Shown: in pieces, positions 15,979-24,695 of the stretch
Layout of the letters: each line of letters begins with the position of its first letter
Position numbering within the stretch: position 1 is the first letter of the stretch
Assembly (NCBI GenBank): GCA_016787345.1
Contig: JAEUUU010000035.1
Span: 1 to 36,871, forward strand
Origin: Saprospiraceae bacterium
GTDB taxonomy: Bacteria; Bacteroidota; Bacteroidia; Chitinophagales; Saprospiraceae
DNA: 36,871 nucleotides
Reading direction: 5' to 3'
Program-made: the position numbers and the translations under genes
The notes under the pieces: generated by a model
The model's database searches: none
What the model saw: only the letters and a program-made list of their open reading frames with translations
Told to the model about the DNA's origin: nothing

Positions 15979-18900
15979 ATGTCTGCACGTCGCCCAAACC
16001 CCTCGAACAAGAAAAAAACCTCTTCCGCTACGCCAGCCCCTTCCGCGCCGGCCCCATCGAAACGCCGGGCAATGCTGGGTCTGCTTTTGCTGGCGCTGCT
16101 GGCTGTCGGAGGGTACTTAGGCTATCGCTATTTTACAAAAAAAGGCGAAGCCCAGGGGCCCTCATACGTCAACGGCGCGGAAGAAACCCTGACGGCGGCC
16201 AATCCGTTGCTCGAATTGCTCTCGCCCGAGCGCACCGGAGTCGATTTCAAAAACATCATCAATGAAACGGAGCAGGACAATATTTCCACCAACATCAATA
16301 TGTACAATGGCGGAGGTATGGCGGTGGCAGACATCAACAACGACAACTTCCCCGACCTCTTTTTCGTGTGCACCAACGGGCCCAATCGCCTGTATCTCAA
16401 CGAGGGCAACCTGAAATTTCGCGACATCACCGCCGGATCGGGCATTGCCGCCGGTGAAGGCGGTTTTGAAACCTGCGTGACAGCCGTCGACATCAACGCC
16501 GACGGGTACCTCGATTTTTACGTGGGCCGAGGCGGTTCCAACGAAAACGACGAACGCCGCAACCGGCTTTTTGTCAACAATGGCAACCTCACATTTACCG
16601 AAAAAGCCAAAGAATACGGCATCGACGACATCAGCGCGACCTCCGGCGCCAATTTTTTCGATTACGACCTCGACGGCGACCTCGACCTGTACGTGCTCAA
16701 TCATCCCACCGACCTGCGCCTGACCCGTCAGATCGATGTGCAGCAGGGCCCCGATGGCCAACCCTCGCCCAGTACCCTGCCTAAAAAGCCCTACGACTCC
16801 GACCGCCTGTACCGCAACGACGGCGGCGGGTTCACCGATGTGTCGAAAGAAGCCGGCATCTGGAACTTCGCCTACGGCCTCAGTGTGTCGGTGTCCGATT
16901 TTAACCGCGACGGCTGGCCGGATATTTATGTGGGCAACGATTTTTATCAACCCGATTTTCTCTACATCAACAACCGCAACGGAACCTTCACCAACCGCCT
17001 GGCCGAATACGTTCAGCATACCTCCCAGCATACGATGGGGACCGACCTGACGGATTTCGACAACGACGGCCTGGTGGATATTTACGCGGTCGATATGGTG
17101 CCGGCCACCGATTATCGGCTCAAAACCCTGCAAACCACCAATACCCTCAGCAACTACCTTTCGCTGGTGCGTGCCGGGTATTTCGAACCGGTCGTGCGCA
17201 ACGTTTTCCAGCGCAACAACGGCAACGGTACGTTTAGCGACATCGCCTGTATGGCCGGTATCGACCGCACCGACTGGTCGTGGAGCGGGTTGTTTGCCGA
17301 TTTTGACAACGACGGCCGCAAAGACCTGCACGTCACCAACGGCTTCCGCCGGGAGATTACCAACCGCGATTTTGTCGATTTCGTCTCGGCCGAACTGCGC
17401 AGCATGAACAGCCAGCAACTCGAATCCAAATACGGGAGTATGATGGGCTTTCTGGCGCAGGTGCCGGAGTACAAAGTCCGCGATTTCTTTTTCCAAAACA
17501 GCGGCGACTGGCAGTTTACGGCCCGCAACGGCGAATGGGCGACCATGAAGGCCACCTGGTCGTGCGGCGCTTCCTGGACCGATCTCGACCTCGACGGCGA
17601 CCTCGATATGGTAGTTAATAACCTCGACGACCCTGCATTTATTTATAAAAACCTGGCGCGTGACCAAAACAAGGGCAATTACCTGCAAGTCAAATTACAA
17701 GGCCCCGCCCGGAATCCCCATGCCGTCGGCGCCTCCGTTCTTATCCAGTCAGGCGGCCAAATGCAATACCAGGAGTTAAATCCAACGCGTGGTATCTTTT
17801 CCTCGACGGAGCACCTGATCCATTTTGGCACGGGCAACGCCACCGCGATCGAACGCCTCGACGTGCGCTGGCCCGATGGCAAAACCCAAACCCTGACCAA
17901 TGTGCCGGCCAACCAGCGGCTCACGCTGCGCTACGCCGAGGCATCCGGAAAAGTTGCCACGCTCGCGCCGCCTGCCCCGGCCAATACCCTGCTGAAAGAA
18001 GTGCCGGCGGCACAGTCGGGCGTTGGTTTTGTGCACAAGGAGAATGAATACCTCGATTTTGAACAATTTCCGCTCAATCCCTGGACGGAATCCGATCTCG
18101 GTCCGCTCGTGGCCAAAGGCGACGTGAATGGCGACGAGCTCGACGATTTTTATATTGGAAACGCGTTTAAATCGCCCGGCGCTTTGTACGTACAAATGCC
18201 CGACGGCAAATTCAAACCCGCTTCGGAGGGGGTGTGGCAAACCGATCAGATCTACGAAGACCACGGCGCCGTGTTCTTCGATTTCGACCTCGACGGCGAT
18301 CAGGACCTGTTTGTAGTGAGCGGCGGCGTCGAGGCCATGGCGGCAACCCGCGGCCAGGCCTGGCAATGCAGGCTCTACCTGAATACCGATGGCAAAGGGA
18401 CTTTTGCCAGAGCCGGACAAGGCCTGTTGCCCGACATCCAGGAGGTCGGAATGCGCGTCGTCGCCCACGATTATGATCAGGATGGCGATCAGGATTTGTT
18501 CATCGGCGGCAGGGTGACGCCCGATAAATGGCCCCTTGCGCCGCGCAGTTTCATCCTGCGCAACGACCGCGGCCGGCTGACCGACGTGACTGCCGAGATT
18601 GGCGGCGATTTTACCCGTTGCGGTATGGTGACCGATCTGGCCTGGGCCGATCTCGACAAAGACGGGACGGCCGAACTGGTCGCGGTAGGGGAGTGGATGC
18701 AGATTCAGGTGTTTCGTATGCAGGCCGGCAAACTGGTCGATCAAAGCGCCCCCTTCGGGTTTGAGCATTCCAACGGACTCTGGCAGCGCCTGGCCATTGC
18801 CGACCTCGATGGCGATGGCGACCTGGATATCGTTACGGGCAATTTGGGCCTGAACACACGCCTGAAAGCGGCGGCCAATGCACCGCTGCGCTGCTTTGCC

Positions 18901-19476
18901 GACGATTTTGATAAAAACGGTACGCTCGACCCGGTCATGGCTTTTTATGAAAACCGCCGCCTGGTTCCGCTGGTCCAGAAGGATGTTTTGGTCAAACAAA
19001 TGCCGCCCCTGAAAAAGAAGTTTCTCTACGCCAGCGCCTATGCCAAAGCGGAAATGGCCGACATCTGGCCGCAAAGCACCCTCGACAATGCGCTGAACCT
19101 GTTTTGTTACGATCTGGAAACGTGCTGGTGGGAAAACAAAGGCGGGAAGTTTGAGCGTCGTGCATTGCCTCGCCAGGCACAGGTGTCGGTGATGCAAGGC
19201 ATTGTGATCGCCGATTTTAACGCCGATGGCAGCCCGGATATATTGCTGGCGGGCAACAAACACGGTTTTGAAGTGGAAACAGGCCCCTGCGATGCCGGCG
19301 CGGGTACCCTTTTGCTCAACGACGGGCGCGGTAATTTCCGCTGGGCCACCAACCTGGAATCCGGGTTCTGGGCGCGCAAAGAGGTGCGCGATCTGGCGCT
19401 GTTGCGAGGCGCCGCCGGCCGCCAGTGGGTGGTGGTAGCGAATAATTCGGGGCCGGTACAGATTTTTGTAAGGTAA
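15979..19476 (+). CDS. VCBS/FG-GAP beta-propeller protein with ASPIC/UnbV domain (copy 2)
   Basis: 1165 residues, collinear with copy 1 (11114) over nearly the full length. Shared blocks include NINMYNGGG, GEGGFET, SGANFFDYDLDGDLDLYVLN, WNFAYGLSVSVSDFNRDGWP, DRTDWSWSGL and KHGFEVETGPCDAG. The basic Pro/Ser/Ala-rich N-terminus and TM (31-51, AMLGLLLLALLAVGGYLGYRY) differ in sequence but keep the same design. The UnbV domain lies at about 567-654. At the DNA level the copies differ at many synonymous sites, so the duplication is not recent. There is no sorting domain; probably anchored by the N-terminal TM and facing the periplasm or surface. It follows the serine hydrolase gene by 114 bp. Confidence 0.9.
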   Translation: MSARRPNPSNKKKTSSATPAPSAPAPSKRRAMLGLLLLALLAVGGYLGYRYFTKKGEAQGPSYVNGAEETLTAANPLLELLSPERTGVDFKNIINETEQDNISTNINMYNGGGMAVADINNDNFPDLFFVCTNGPNRLYLNEGNLKFRDITAGSGIAAGEGGFETCVTAVDINADGYLDFYVGRGGSNENDERRNRLFVNNGNLTFTEKAKEYGIDDISATSGANFFDYDLDGDLDLYVLNHPTDLRLTRQIDVQQGPDGQPSPSTLPKKPYDSDRLYRNDGGGFTDVSKEAGIWNFAYGLSVSVSDFNRDGWPDIYVGNDFYQPDFLYINNRNGTFTNRLAEYVQHTSQHTMGTDLTDFDNDGLVDIYAVDMVPATDYRLKTLQTTNTLSNYLSLVRAGYFEPVVRNVFQRNNGNGTFSDIACMAGIDRTDWSWSGLFADFDNDGRKDLHVTNGFRREITNRDFVDFVSAELRSMNSQQLESKYGSMMGFLAQVPEYKVRDFFFQNSGDWQFTARNGEWATMKATWSCGASWTDLDLDGDLDMVVNNLDDPAFIYKNLARDQNKGNYLQVKLQGPARNPHAVGASVLIQSGGQMQYQELNPTRGIFSSTEHLIHFGTGNATAIERLDVRWPDGKTQTLTNVPANQRLTLRYAEASGKVATLAPPAPANTLLKEVPAAQSGVGFVHKENEYLDFEQFPLNPWTESDLGPLVAKGDVNGDELDDFYIGNAFKSPGALYVQMPDGKFKPASEGVWQTDQIYEDHGAVFFDFDLDGDQDLFVVSGGVEAMAATRGQAWQCRLYLNTDGKGTFARAGQGLLPDIQEVGMRVVAHDYDQDGDQDLFIGGRVTPDKWPLAPRSFILRNDRGRLTDVTAEIGGDFTRCGMVTDLAWADLDKDGTAELVAVGEWMQIQVFRMQAGKLVDQSAPFGFEHSNGLWQRLAIADLDGDGDLDIVTGNLGLNTRLKAAANAPLRCFADDFDKNGTLDPVMAFYENRRLVPLVQKDVLVKQMPPLKKKFLYASAYAKAEMADIWPQSTLDNALNLFCYDLETCWWENKGGKFERRALPRQAQVSVMQGIVIADFNADGSPDILLAGNKHGFEVETGPCDAGAGTLLLNDGRGNFRWATNLESGFWARKEVRDLALLRGAAGRQWVVVANNSGPVQIFVR

Positions 19477-19487
19477 GAAGATTGTTT

Positions 19488-19523
19488 GCCGCTTGGCGGG
19501 TGGTGTAGACGTTCATAAGCGGC
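19488..19523 (+). terminator. Weak hairpin after VCBS copy 2
   Basis: GCCGCTT (19488-19494) pairs perfectly with AAGCGGC (19517-19523) across a 22-nt loop, 11 bp after the stop codon. No T-tract follows, so terminator function is uncertain. Confidence 0.3.
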
Positions 19524-19561
19524 TAGGCGATGCAGTGTTATGCATTATTTGGCGGGCAATC

Positions 19562-19569
19562 TATATTTG
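19562..19569 (+). promoter_or_regulatory. Candidate -7 element TATATTTG for the gene at 19600
   Basis: TATATTTG fits TAnnTTTG and lies 30 bp before the ATG at 19600, giving a leader of roughly 23 nt. The usual TTG about 20 bp further upstream is not evident. Confidence 0.4.
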
Positions 19570-19599
19570 CTGTCAGAAGCATAATACTCCTGACCGAAT

Positions 19600-22383
19600 A
19601 TGACTGAAAATCCTTCTGATTTGCCTAATCGCCTCGATGAATTATTGAAGGCTTTGCGCGAATTGCGCAAATCGACAAAAGCCATTGTTGATGACATAAA
19701 AAGGGCATACACAAAAAAAGAAAAGGACATTCCCCTTCGCTGCTCGGAAGCCAGTTTCTCCCGGTATCGTAAACAGGAAGAAAGGGATTCACCAGAGGCC
19801 GCAGAGTTAGTGGCACTTATCGAAGACGTTTATCAGGATTGGTTTAATAAAGAACATAAGATCTTATACGAGCCATCGACAAACTCTTACATTGTTAAAG
19901 GAAAACCTTCCAAAAGGGGGGAGGAGGGAGTATCAAATGAAGTCGAGATCAAGTCCCTCGAAAACCTTCTCAACCACACCGCCATAACCGAAGCCGTTTC
20001 AAAAGGCGTCAAGACCCTGCGTATTCTCGATACCTGGCTGCCGTATATGCTGCATGGTGGGGATGTTTTGTTGAAAGAATGGGCCCAAAAAGCGGAGACT
20101 ATTCAGATACTGATTCTGGAACCTGCCAGCGATGGCTTGCGTATGCGGGCAGAGGCTCTGGGTTACGAGTTTAAAACGCTGCAATTGGAAGTGCTGAAGA
20201 ATCTGGAGATGATCCTCAAACTGGCCGATGACTTTAGGGGGAAGTGCCATATCGAGGTGCGTCTGTATGATTCCTTGCCGACTGTCAACCTGTATCTGGT
20301 CGATGACATCGCTTTTTATGGCTTTTTCTTGCAAAATGGCTACTCTCAGAACCATTTTTTTAACCGGACAGAAGGTTCGGCGACCGACAACTACGTCATT
20401 AAACAATTGGCGGCCCACTTTGACTCCATTTGGGACAAATCGGCCAGGGATGGCAACAAAGTGGATAAAAACAAGGTCAGGAATCTCACGAATCAGGTAG
20501 CGGAAAAGATCTCGACGATAGACAAGTTACACACCAGATACTGGCTTTATTATGTGAAGGAAAGAGACGGGAAGCGGTATTTGCAGGCCAATATTCTATA
20601 TACCAACTCGGTGTCGAAATGCAAACTGCTGTATTACAATGCCAGGATAGATTCTATGGATGACACGACGGGTAAGATCAAAATCGTTGGTGAGAGTGGC
20701 AATTTGGTGTTCAATTTTACGGGCTCGTCGTTTTTTCTCGAAATACATTTTTCACCATTAATCGCGATCAAACCCCAAACTATCCCGATTACGCTGATGC
20801 AAATTGATCAGCGACAGGCAAAGCCGGTGGCCAGTTTTGGTTTTATGGTAAAGGTGGAAGACAAACAGGAACTGGCCGCTTTTGAATTGCCGCTCGACGA
20901 CCAGACAAACCTCAATGACCCTCGTATCCCGGCCCAGGTTGTCAGAGCTTTGCAAAGAGAATTCGCTCAAACGCTGCGCCATCATTCTACGCCGCCTGCG
21001 CAACTACAGGAATGGCCGGCACAGCACAACGATCAAATTGTCGAACGGCTCCGAAGCGCCGATTGGCGGGTATACTTCCCGGAGCATTATCCCGAATACG
21101 ACACCAATATTGAAAATCTTATCCTCAAAAATGATGTTTTGATCGCTGTCGGAACGGCTCGCGTACGGTTTTCACTGGGCGCCAACGGCGCTTTGATCGT
21201 AACCGCCGATACCCCCTCCGGAACCAAACTGACAGGTGAAGCGAACATCGTAGAAGCCGGACGGGATTATTATATCCATTGCCACCTCCAGTCCGACCCG
21301 CCTCGGAGAGGAATTTTGCTGCAAATGGTAATTCGCCTTGGCAGAGACCTGAAAATGGAAACCGCCAGAAAAATGGTGGGACTTTATAATCTCGTGTACT
21401 CCGACAGCGCCCTGGGTTGCGGTTTTATGGTTGCCGAACCCTGGGCCAATGGCCAGGAAGACGCCTGCCAATTGTTCAATCCGCTCGAACTTGCGCAGCA
21501 ACTCCCTGATTTGGACACCTTTCTCGGCTTCCGCGACGAGGGGTCGCTGCTGTGGCGGCCGGGAAAAAAGAAGGAAAACTGTATTCACGAAGGCGTCTAC
21601 GAGGTGTTTACTTACGGCCGTCACCGGGTCAACGGTATTGAGACCAAATGTATCATCCGATCGGTGTTGCGCATTCATTCGAACCGCTTCGTTGAGTTCA
21701 AAGGTATACTACCGCATGGCGAAGCCTCGGGAAAGGTCCGCATGGTGTTGAGCAATATTTTTATTGGTCTGAAAAACAGCGGAACGGCTGATCAGGAACG
21801 CCGTCAGGGTTTCTTTTTCTTTGCAGTAAAAGACAGTCAACCAGTAAAAGATGACTTGTATGGCGGCGTGTTCAGTGGGTTGTGCACCGAGCAGCAACAG
21901 CCACTGAGCAAACGTGTGATAATGCGCTATCGCGGCAAAGACGACAAGGCGCTGGCTATTTTTGACAGTTATCAGTCCGAATCAGGCCGGATTTACATCC
22001 ATTCGAATGAATACAATGAACTGGATGATTCGGTGCGCGAGGCGCTGACCGGCCGATTAACCAATTTTATCGGCTTTCAACTGGGTGGGAGGCTGGTATC
22101 TTCCGGCGCCCTGGAAAGATACAATCGCGACGAACTCCCCCTCGCCCAGATGTTCCTCGATGCAGCCCTCTACCGCGCGGCAAAAGCCAAATCCACCAAG
22201 GAGGTGGAGGAAACCCTGCAGGTGCTCCGGCAAGCCTTCAACCACGGCTGGAACGATCTGGCCTCTTTTGAAGAAGCCATTCAACAACACGAAAAAGGGG
22301 CGGAGATACTGCGAAGCAAAATTTACACGGACCTGAAAAAAACATTGAAAGATGGAATTTCAGACGTTTCAGGCGATTCATGA
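19600..22383 (+). CDS. Large protein: HTH-like N-terminus, catalytically inert PLD/DUF5919-like sensor, three beta-rich modules
   Basis: 927 residues, no signal peptide or TM, so cytoplasmic. About 10-75 resembles a helix-turn-helix unit (IPLRCSEASFSRYRKQEERD then a helical SPEAAELVALIEDVYQ). About 130-285 resembles the DUF5919/PLD-like sensory domain (ILDTWLP, TIQILILEPASDGLRMRAEALG, IEVRLYDSLPTVNLYLVDDIAFYGFFL, AAHFDSIWDKS); the HxK motifs of active phospholipase D are absent. The remainder appears to hold three related beta-rich segments: about 310-430 (GKIKIVGESG ... FGFMVKVED), 490-625 (GTKLTGEANIVEAGRDYYIH ... GFMVAEPW) and 665-780 (SGKVRMVLSN ... GFFFFAVKD). The C-terminus is helical and charged. 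Base composition is less GC-rich than the VCBS genes. I cannot name the family; a nucleotide- or stress-sensing regulator is a guess. Confidence 0.75.
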   Translation: MTENPSDLPNRLDELLKALRELRKSTKAIVDDIKRAYTKKEKDIPLRCSEASFSRYRKQEERDSPEAAELVALIEDVYQDWFNKEHKILYEPSTNSYIVKGKPSKRGEEGVSNEVEIKSLENLLNHTAITEAVSKGVKTLRILDTWLPYMLHGGDVLLKEWAQKAETIQILILEPASDGLRMRAEALGYEFKTLQLEVLKNLEMILKLADDFRGKCHIEVRLYDSLPTVNLYLVDDIAFYGFFLQNGYSQNHFFNRTEGSATDNYVIKQLAAHFDSIWDKSARDGNKVDKNKVRNLTNQVAEKISTIDKLHTRYWLYYVKERDGKRYLQANILYTNSVSKCKLLYYNARIDSMDDTTGKIKIVGESGNLVFNFTGSSFFLEIHFSPLIAIKPQTIPITLMQIDQRQAKPVASFGFMVKVEDKQELAAFELPLDDQTNLNDPRIPAQVVRALQREFAQTLRHHSTPPAQLQEWPAQHNDQIVERLRSADWRVYFPEHYPEYDTNIENLILKNDVLIAVGTARVRFSLGANGALIVTADTPSGTKLTGEANIVEAGRDYYIHCHLQSDPPRRGILLQMVIRLGRDLKMETARKMVGLYNLVYSDSALGCGFMVAEPWANGQEDACQLFNPLELAQQLPDLDTFLGFRDEGSLLWRPGKKKENCIHEGVYEVFTYGRHRVNGIETKCIIRSVLRIHSNRFVEFKGILPHGEASGKVRMVLSNIFIGLKNSGTADQERRQGFFFFAVKDSQPVKDDLYGGVFSGLCTEQQQPLSKRVIMRYRGKDDKALAIFDSYQSESGRIYIHSNEYNELDDSVREALTGRLTNFIGFQLGGRLVSSGALERYNRDELPLAQMFLDAALYRAAKAKSTKEVEETLQVLRQAFNHGWNDLASFEEAIQQHEKGAEILRSKIYTDLKKTLKDGISDVSGDS

Positions 22384-22400
22384 ACCCATAGCCTGAAACG
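22365..22400 (+). terminator. 10-bp perfect hairpin spanning the stop codon of the 927-residue gene
   Basis: CGTTTCAGGC (22365-22374) and GCCTGAAACG (22391-22400) are perfect reverse complements. The 16-nt loop contains the TGA stop. Only a weak T-rich stretch follows (CTTAATTTG), so it may be a terminator or an mRNA 3'-end stabiliser. Confidence 0.45.
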
Positions 22401-22684
22401 GCGCAATCTTAATTTGAGTGCAGGTGAAGCAGCGGGGTTTTGTTGTGTATTGCGCTGAGAATCATTAAAATAACTACGGTATTGCACTGGTGGCGCGCAC
22501 CTCGGCAGGGTTTCCTGTCCGGGGTTGAAATGATATTTATTTGGTTTTCGTTTCACCGGGCGGTTTTATCGCAGGTCGGGAGGTTCCTTTGTTTCGTTCC
22601 TGGTGGTCAACATCGTTTTTTCCGGAATAAACGATGGATGGTCGCGACAAGTTCCTTCATTTTTTTACAAAAACTGCTATTGCG
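22401..22684. other. Intergenic stretch without a recognisable gene
   Basis: About 300 bp between the 927-residue gene and the OB-fold-like gene. Beyond the hairpin at 22365-22400 I find no ORF with coding character, no RNA gene and no exact TAnnTTTG element. It presumably contains the promoter of the 22685-24654 cluster. Confidence 0.4.
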
Positions 22685-23062
22685 ATGAAAACGCTCGTAT
22701 TTCTACTCTGCTGTGTTCTGGGGATGTATGCATGGTACCGGGTCGGCTCCGTGCCCGACGCCCCCTCGCATGCGCCGAAACTGGTGAGTGTCCAGCAGTT
22801 GGCGCACAATCCTGCCAAGTACAATGGCGCCTACGTCATGCTGCTCGACGCGCACGTTGTCAGTTCCGACTATTGTCTTGAACGATCCTTTTTTACGATT
22901 TCCGATGCCTCCGGGCAAATTGAGTTGAGCTGTATTTCCTATCAGCTGCGCGATACGGAAAGTTCGCTGGATGATGCCGTGTTCCTGTTCGAAGTACTAT
23001 TTGCCGACGATGAATCCTGCCTGATACTGCTCCGGGAAGCCCGGTACGAGACTGCCGAATAG
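22685..23062 (+). CDS. Small exported or membrane-anchored protein, possibly OB-fold
   Basis: 125 residues from the ATG at 22685; an alternative ATG at 22634 would add 17 residues and spoil the signal peptide. N-terminal MKTLVFLLCCVLGMYAWYRVG is a signal peptide or anchor. The rest reads LVSVQQLAHNPAKYNGAYVMLLDAHVV, FFTISDASGQIELSCI and AVFLFEVLFADDESCLILLREARYE: five alternating hydrophobic strands with a conserved-looking N-P-x-x-Y-N-G turn, as in OB-fold (tRNA_anti-like) domains found in Bacteroidota lipoproteins. Four Cys lie in the mature part or anchor. First gene of a three-gene cluster (next gene 53 bp downstream). Function unknown; OB-fold is inference. Confidence 0.6.
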   Translation: MKTLVFLLCCVLGMYAWYRVGSVPDAPSHAPKLVSVQQLAHNPAKYNGAYVMLLDAHVVSSDYCLERSFFTISDASGQIELSCISYQLRDTESSLDDAVFLFEVLFADDESCLILLREARYETAE

Positions 23063-23115
23063 TGTGCGATATAACCCCAAAAACCATTTTGCTCATGCTC
23101 TCAAACTTGATTACA

Positions 23116-23817
23116 ATGAAAAATATCCTTGTCCTCGTCCTTATCGCGGTTTGTCTTGCCATTCCAAAGGCTTGCCGCCAGACCCAGGCCCCTGCCGTCG
23201 CCGATACCCTGATCTCCCAACCCTCTACGCTGATTATTCTGGTAAACGACAACACGCGCTCCGACACCTTCCTGCATCCCGATGCTTCCACGCTCGAACG
23301 GCTCCTGTTCCGATATGCGCCGTGCGGCGTTCAGTTGCTGGGATGCTGTGTGCAAACGGACAGCTACCGGCAGGAAGGTTTCTTTTCGCACCCCATCAAA
23401 CTGGACACATTGCCCCGGCACCGCAACCCGGTCATCCGGCGCTCCGAAGCGGCTGTCAACCGCCAGCGTATGGCCGATGCACTGGGTCAGTGCCGTCAGA
23501 CCGCGCTGAAAGCCCAAACGGAGTTGTTTCAGCCCAAAACACACGGCCGTTCGGATGTCGCCAATGCCCTTCGCTGGACCAACCAGGTCGCTCATATGCC
23601 GGCATACGAGCACTGGCAAATCATCGTCGTGCTGGTCAGCGATCTGAAACAGGATGCTGATGAAAACCGCCTGTTTGAGCCGATCCGGCCGGTCCGTTTT
23701 CCTGCGAATACCCGGATCATCAGCATTGGCGCCGATCCCGCGATCGATCTGTCGGGTCTGTTTCCCGAACAGGATGTTACCGAGTTACCCAATTTTCAAC
23801 TTCTTTCCACCCTTTAA
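23116..23817 (+). CDS. Exported vWA-like (MIDAS-containing) protein
   Basis: 233 residues from the ATG at 23116 (MKNILVLVLIAVCLAIPKA, a signal peptide); an ATG at 23095 and a frame opening at 23062 exist but precede the signal less well. The mature part starts a Rossmann-like strand STLIILVNDNTRSDT in which D45-x-T47-x-S49 fits the MIDAS motif DxTxS. HGRSDVANALRW (D147) corresponds to the second metal-binding loop, and WQIIVVLVSDLKQD (D176) to the third. This is the von Willebrand factor A pattern. The insert between the first two loops is Cys-rich (C70, C77, C78). The gene lies 12 bp before the four-TM gene and so is translationally close to it. It may present a metal-dependent binding surface in the periplasm; partner unknown. 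Confidence 0.65.
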   Translation: MKNILVLVLIAVCLAIPKACRQTQAPAVADTLISQPSTLIILVNDNTRSDTFLHPDASTLERLLFRYAPCGVQLLGCCVQTDSYRQEGFFSHPIKLDTLPRHRNPVIRRSEAAVNRQRMADALGQCRQTALKAQTELFQPKTHGRSDVANALRWTNQVAHMPAYEHWQIIVVLVSDLKQDADENRLFEPIRPVRFPANTRIISIGADPAIDLSGLFPEQDVTELPNFQLLSTL

Positions 23818-23829
23818 TCTGTCCATGCT

Positions 23830-24654
23830 ATGAAAAATTCATACCCTGTTTCGTACGCCGAAACGGAACACCAGTTTCACCTTTCCGCAAGGGCTGCCGC
23901 CCGGTTTCGTTCGGCTGAATCCATGCATCCGGTTTACGTTCGGAAATTTGAACAATACCGCGACAAACACCACGACACACTGGCCCTGCCGCCCCATCAG
24001 CAGGTATCCTCGGCGGTATTGCCGGTGTTTTACCTGGCTACCGCTACCGTGGAAGGGATGCTGCTGGCCCCGGTGCTGGAAGCCAACTGGTTTGCCGATC
24101 TCGAATCCGCGGTTTTAACGCCCGAGGTCGTGTCCTTGCTGGCGGTCATGGTACCGCTCGGCGGCAGTCTGGCCGCCGGTGTTTGCTGGCGCCAACTGTC
24201 CATCGCCCCCAGCCCCTGGGTGTACGGCAAGTTCAAAATCAACTGGCCCTGGTTGCTGAGCGCCGTGCTGCTTACCGCGGCGTATCTGGGTTTGCTGGGT
24301 TTCCTGGCCTATTACAACTGGCAGAACAACAAAGACAATGCGATCCTTTTTCTGATCCCCGTATTGGGCGTGATCGAATTGTTTCTCGGGTATTTTGCCC
24401 TGGAAGGACTGGCTTTTGCCCTGGTGTGGACCAATTACCGCCTTTTGTCGGGCGCGGTGGTCAGCAATGCGCGCAAGATGAACCGCCATGCCGAACAGTG
24501 CGCCAGGGCATTCGACCGGTACAGCGTGCTGCTGGCTGCCTATAACCGCACTTTTGATCTGGAACTGCCGGGTCGCAGCACGCCGGCCATCCTGCGGGCG
24601 ATCGCCTATCACGAAAACGAAGCCGGTGAAAACGCCGCGCAGTGGTTGAATTGA
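23830..24654 (+). CDS. Four-TM membrane protein of unknown function
   Basis: 274 residues. A ~60-residue hydrophilic N-terminus (EHQFHLSARAAARFRSAESMHPVYVRKFEQYRDKHHD) is followed by hydrophobic segments at about 61-82, 101-120, 139-162 and 170-199, and then a helical C-terminal tail (NARKMNRHAEQCARAFDRYSVLLAAYNRTF). No enzymatic motif is visible. It is separated by 12 bp from the vWA-like gene and ends 41 bp from the convergent helicase gene. It may anchor or pair with the vWA-like protein. I do not recognise the family. Confidence 0.65.
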   Translation: MKNSYPVSYAETEHQFHLSARAAARFRSAESMHPVYVRKFEQYRDKHHDTLALPPHQQVSSAVLPVFYLATATVEGMLLAPVLEANWFADLESAVLTPEVVSLLAVMVPLGGSLAAGVCWRQLSIAPSPWVYGKFKINWPWLLSAVLLTAAYLGLLGFLAYYNWQNNKDNAILFLIPVLGVIELFLGYFALEGLAFALVWTNYRLLSGAVVSNARKMNRHAEQCARAFDRYSVLLAAYNRTFDLELPGRSTPAILRAIAYHENEAGENAAQWLN

Positions 24655-24695
24655 CCCTTGCGGCGACTGCGCTGGGCGAGGCCTCCGGGTCTTGC

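Noticed and set aside
20000-20460. Active phospholipase D domain in the 927-residue protein
   Set aside because: No HxK(x)4D motif is present; only the general fold pattern of the inert sensor version is visible.
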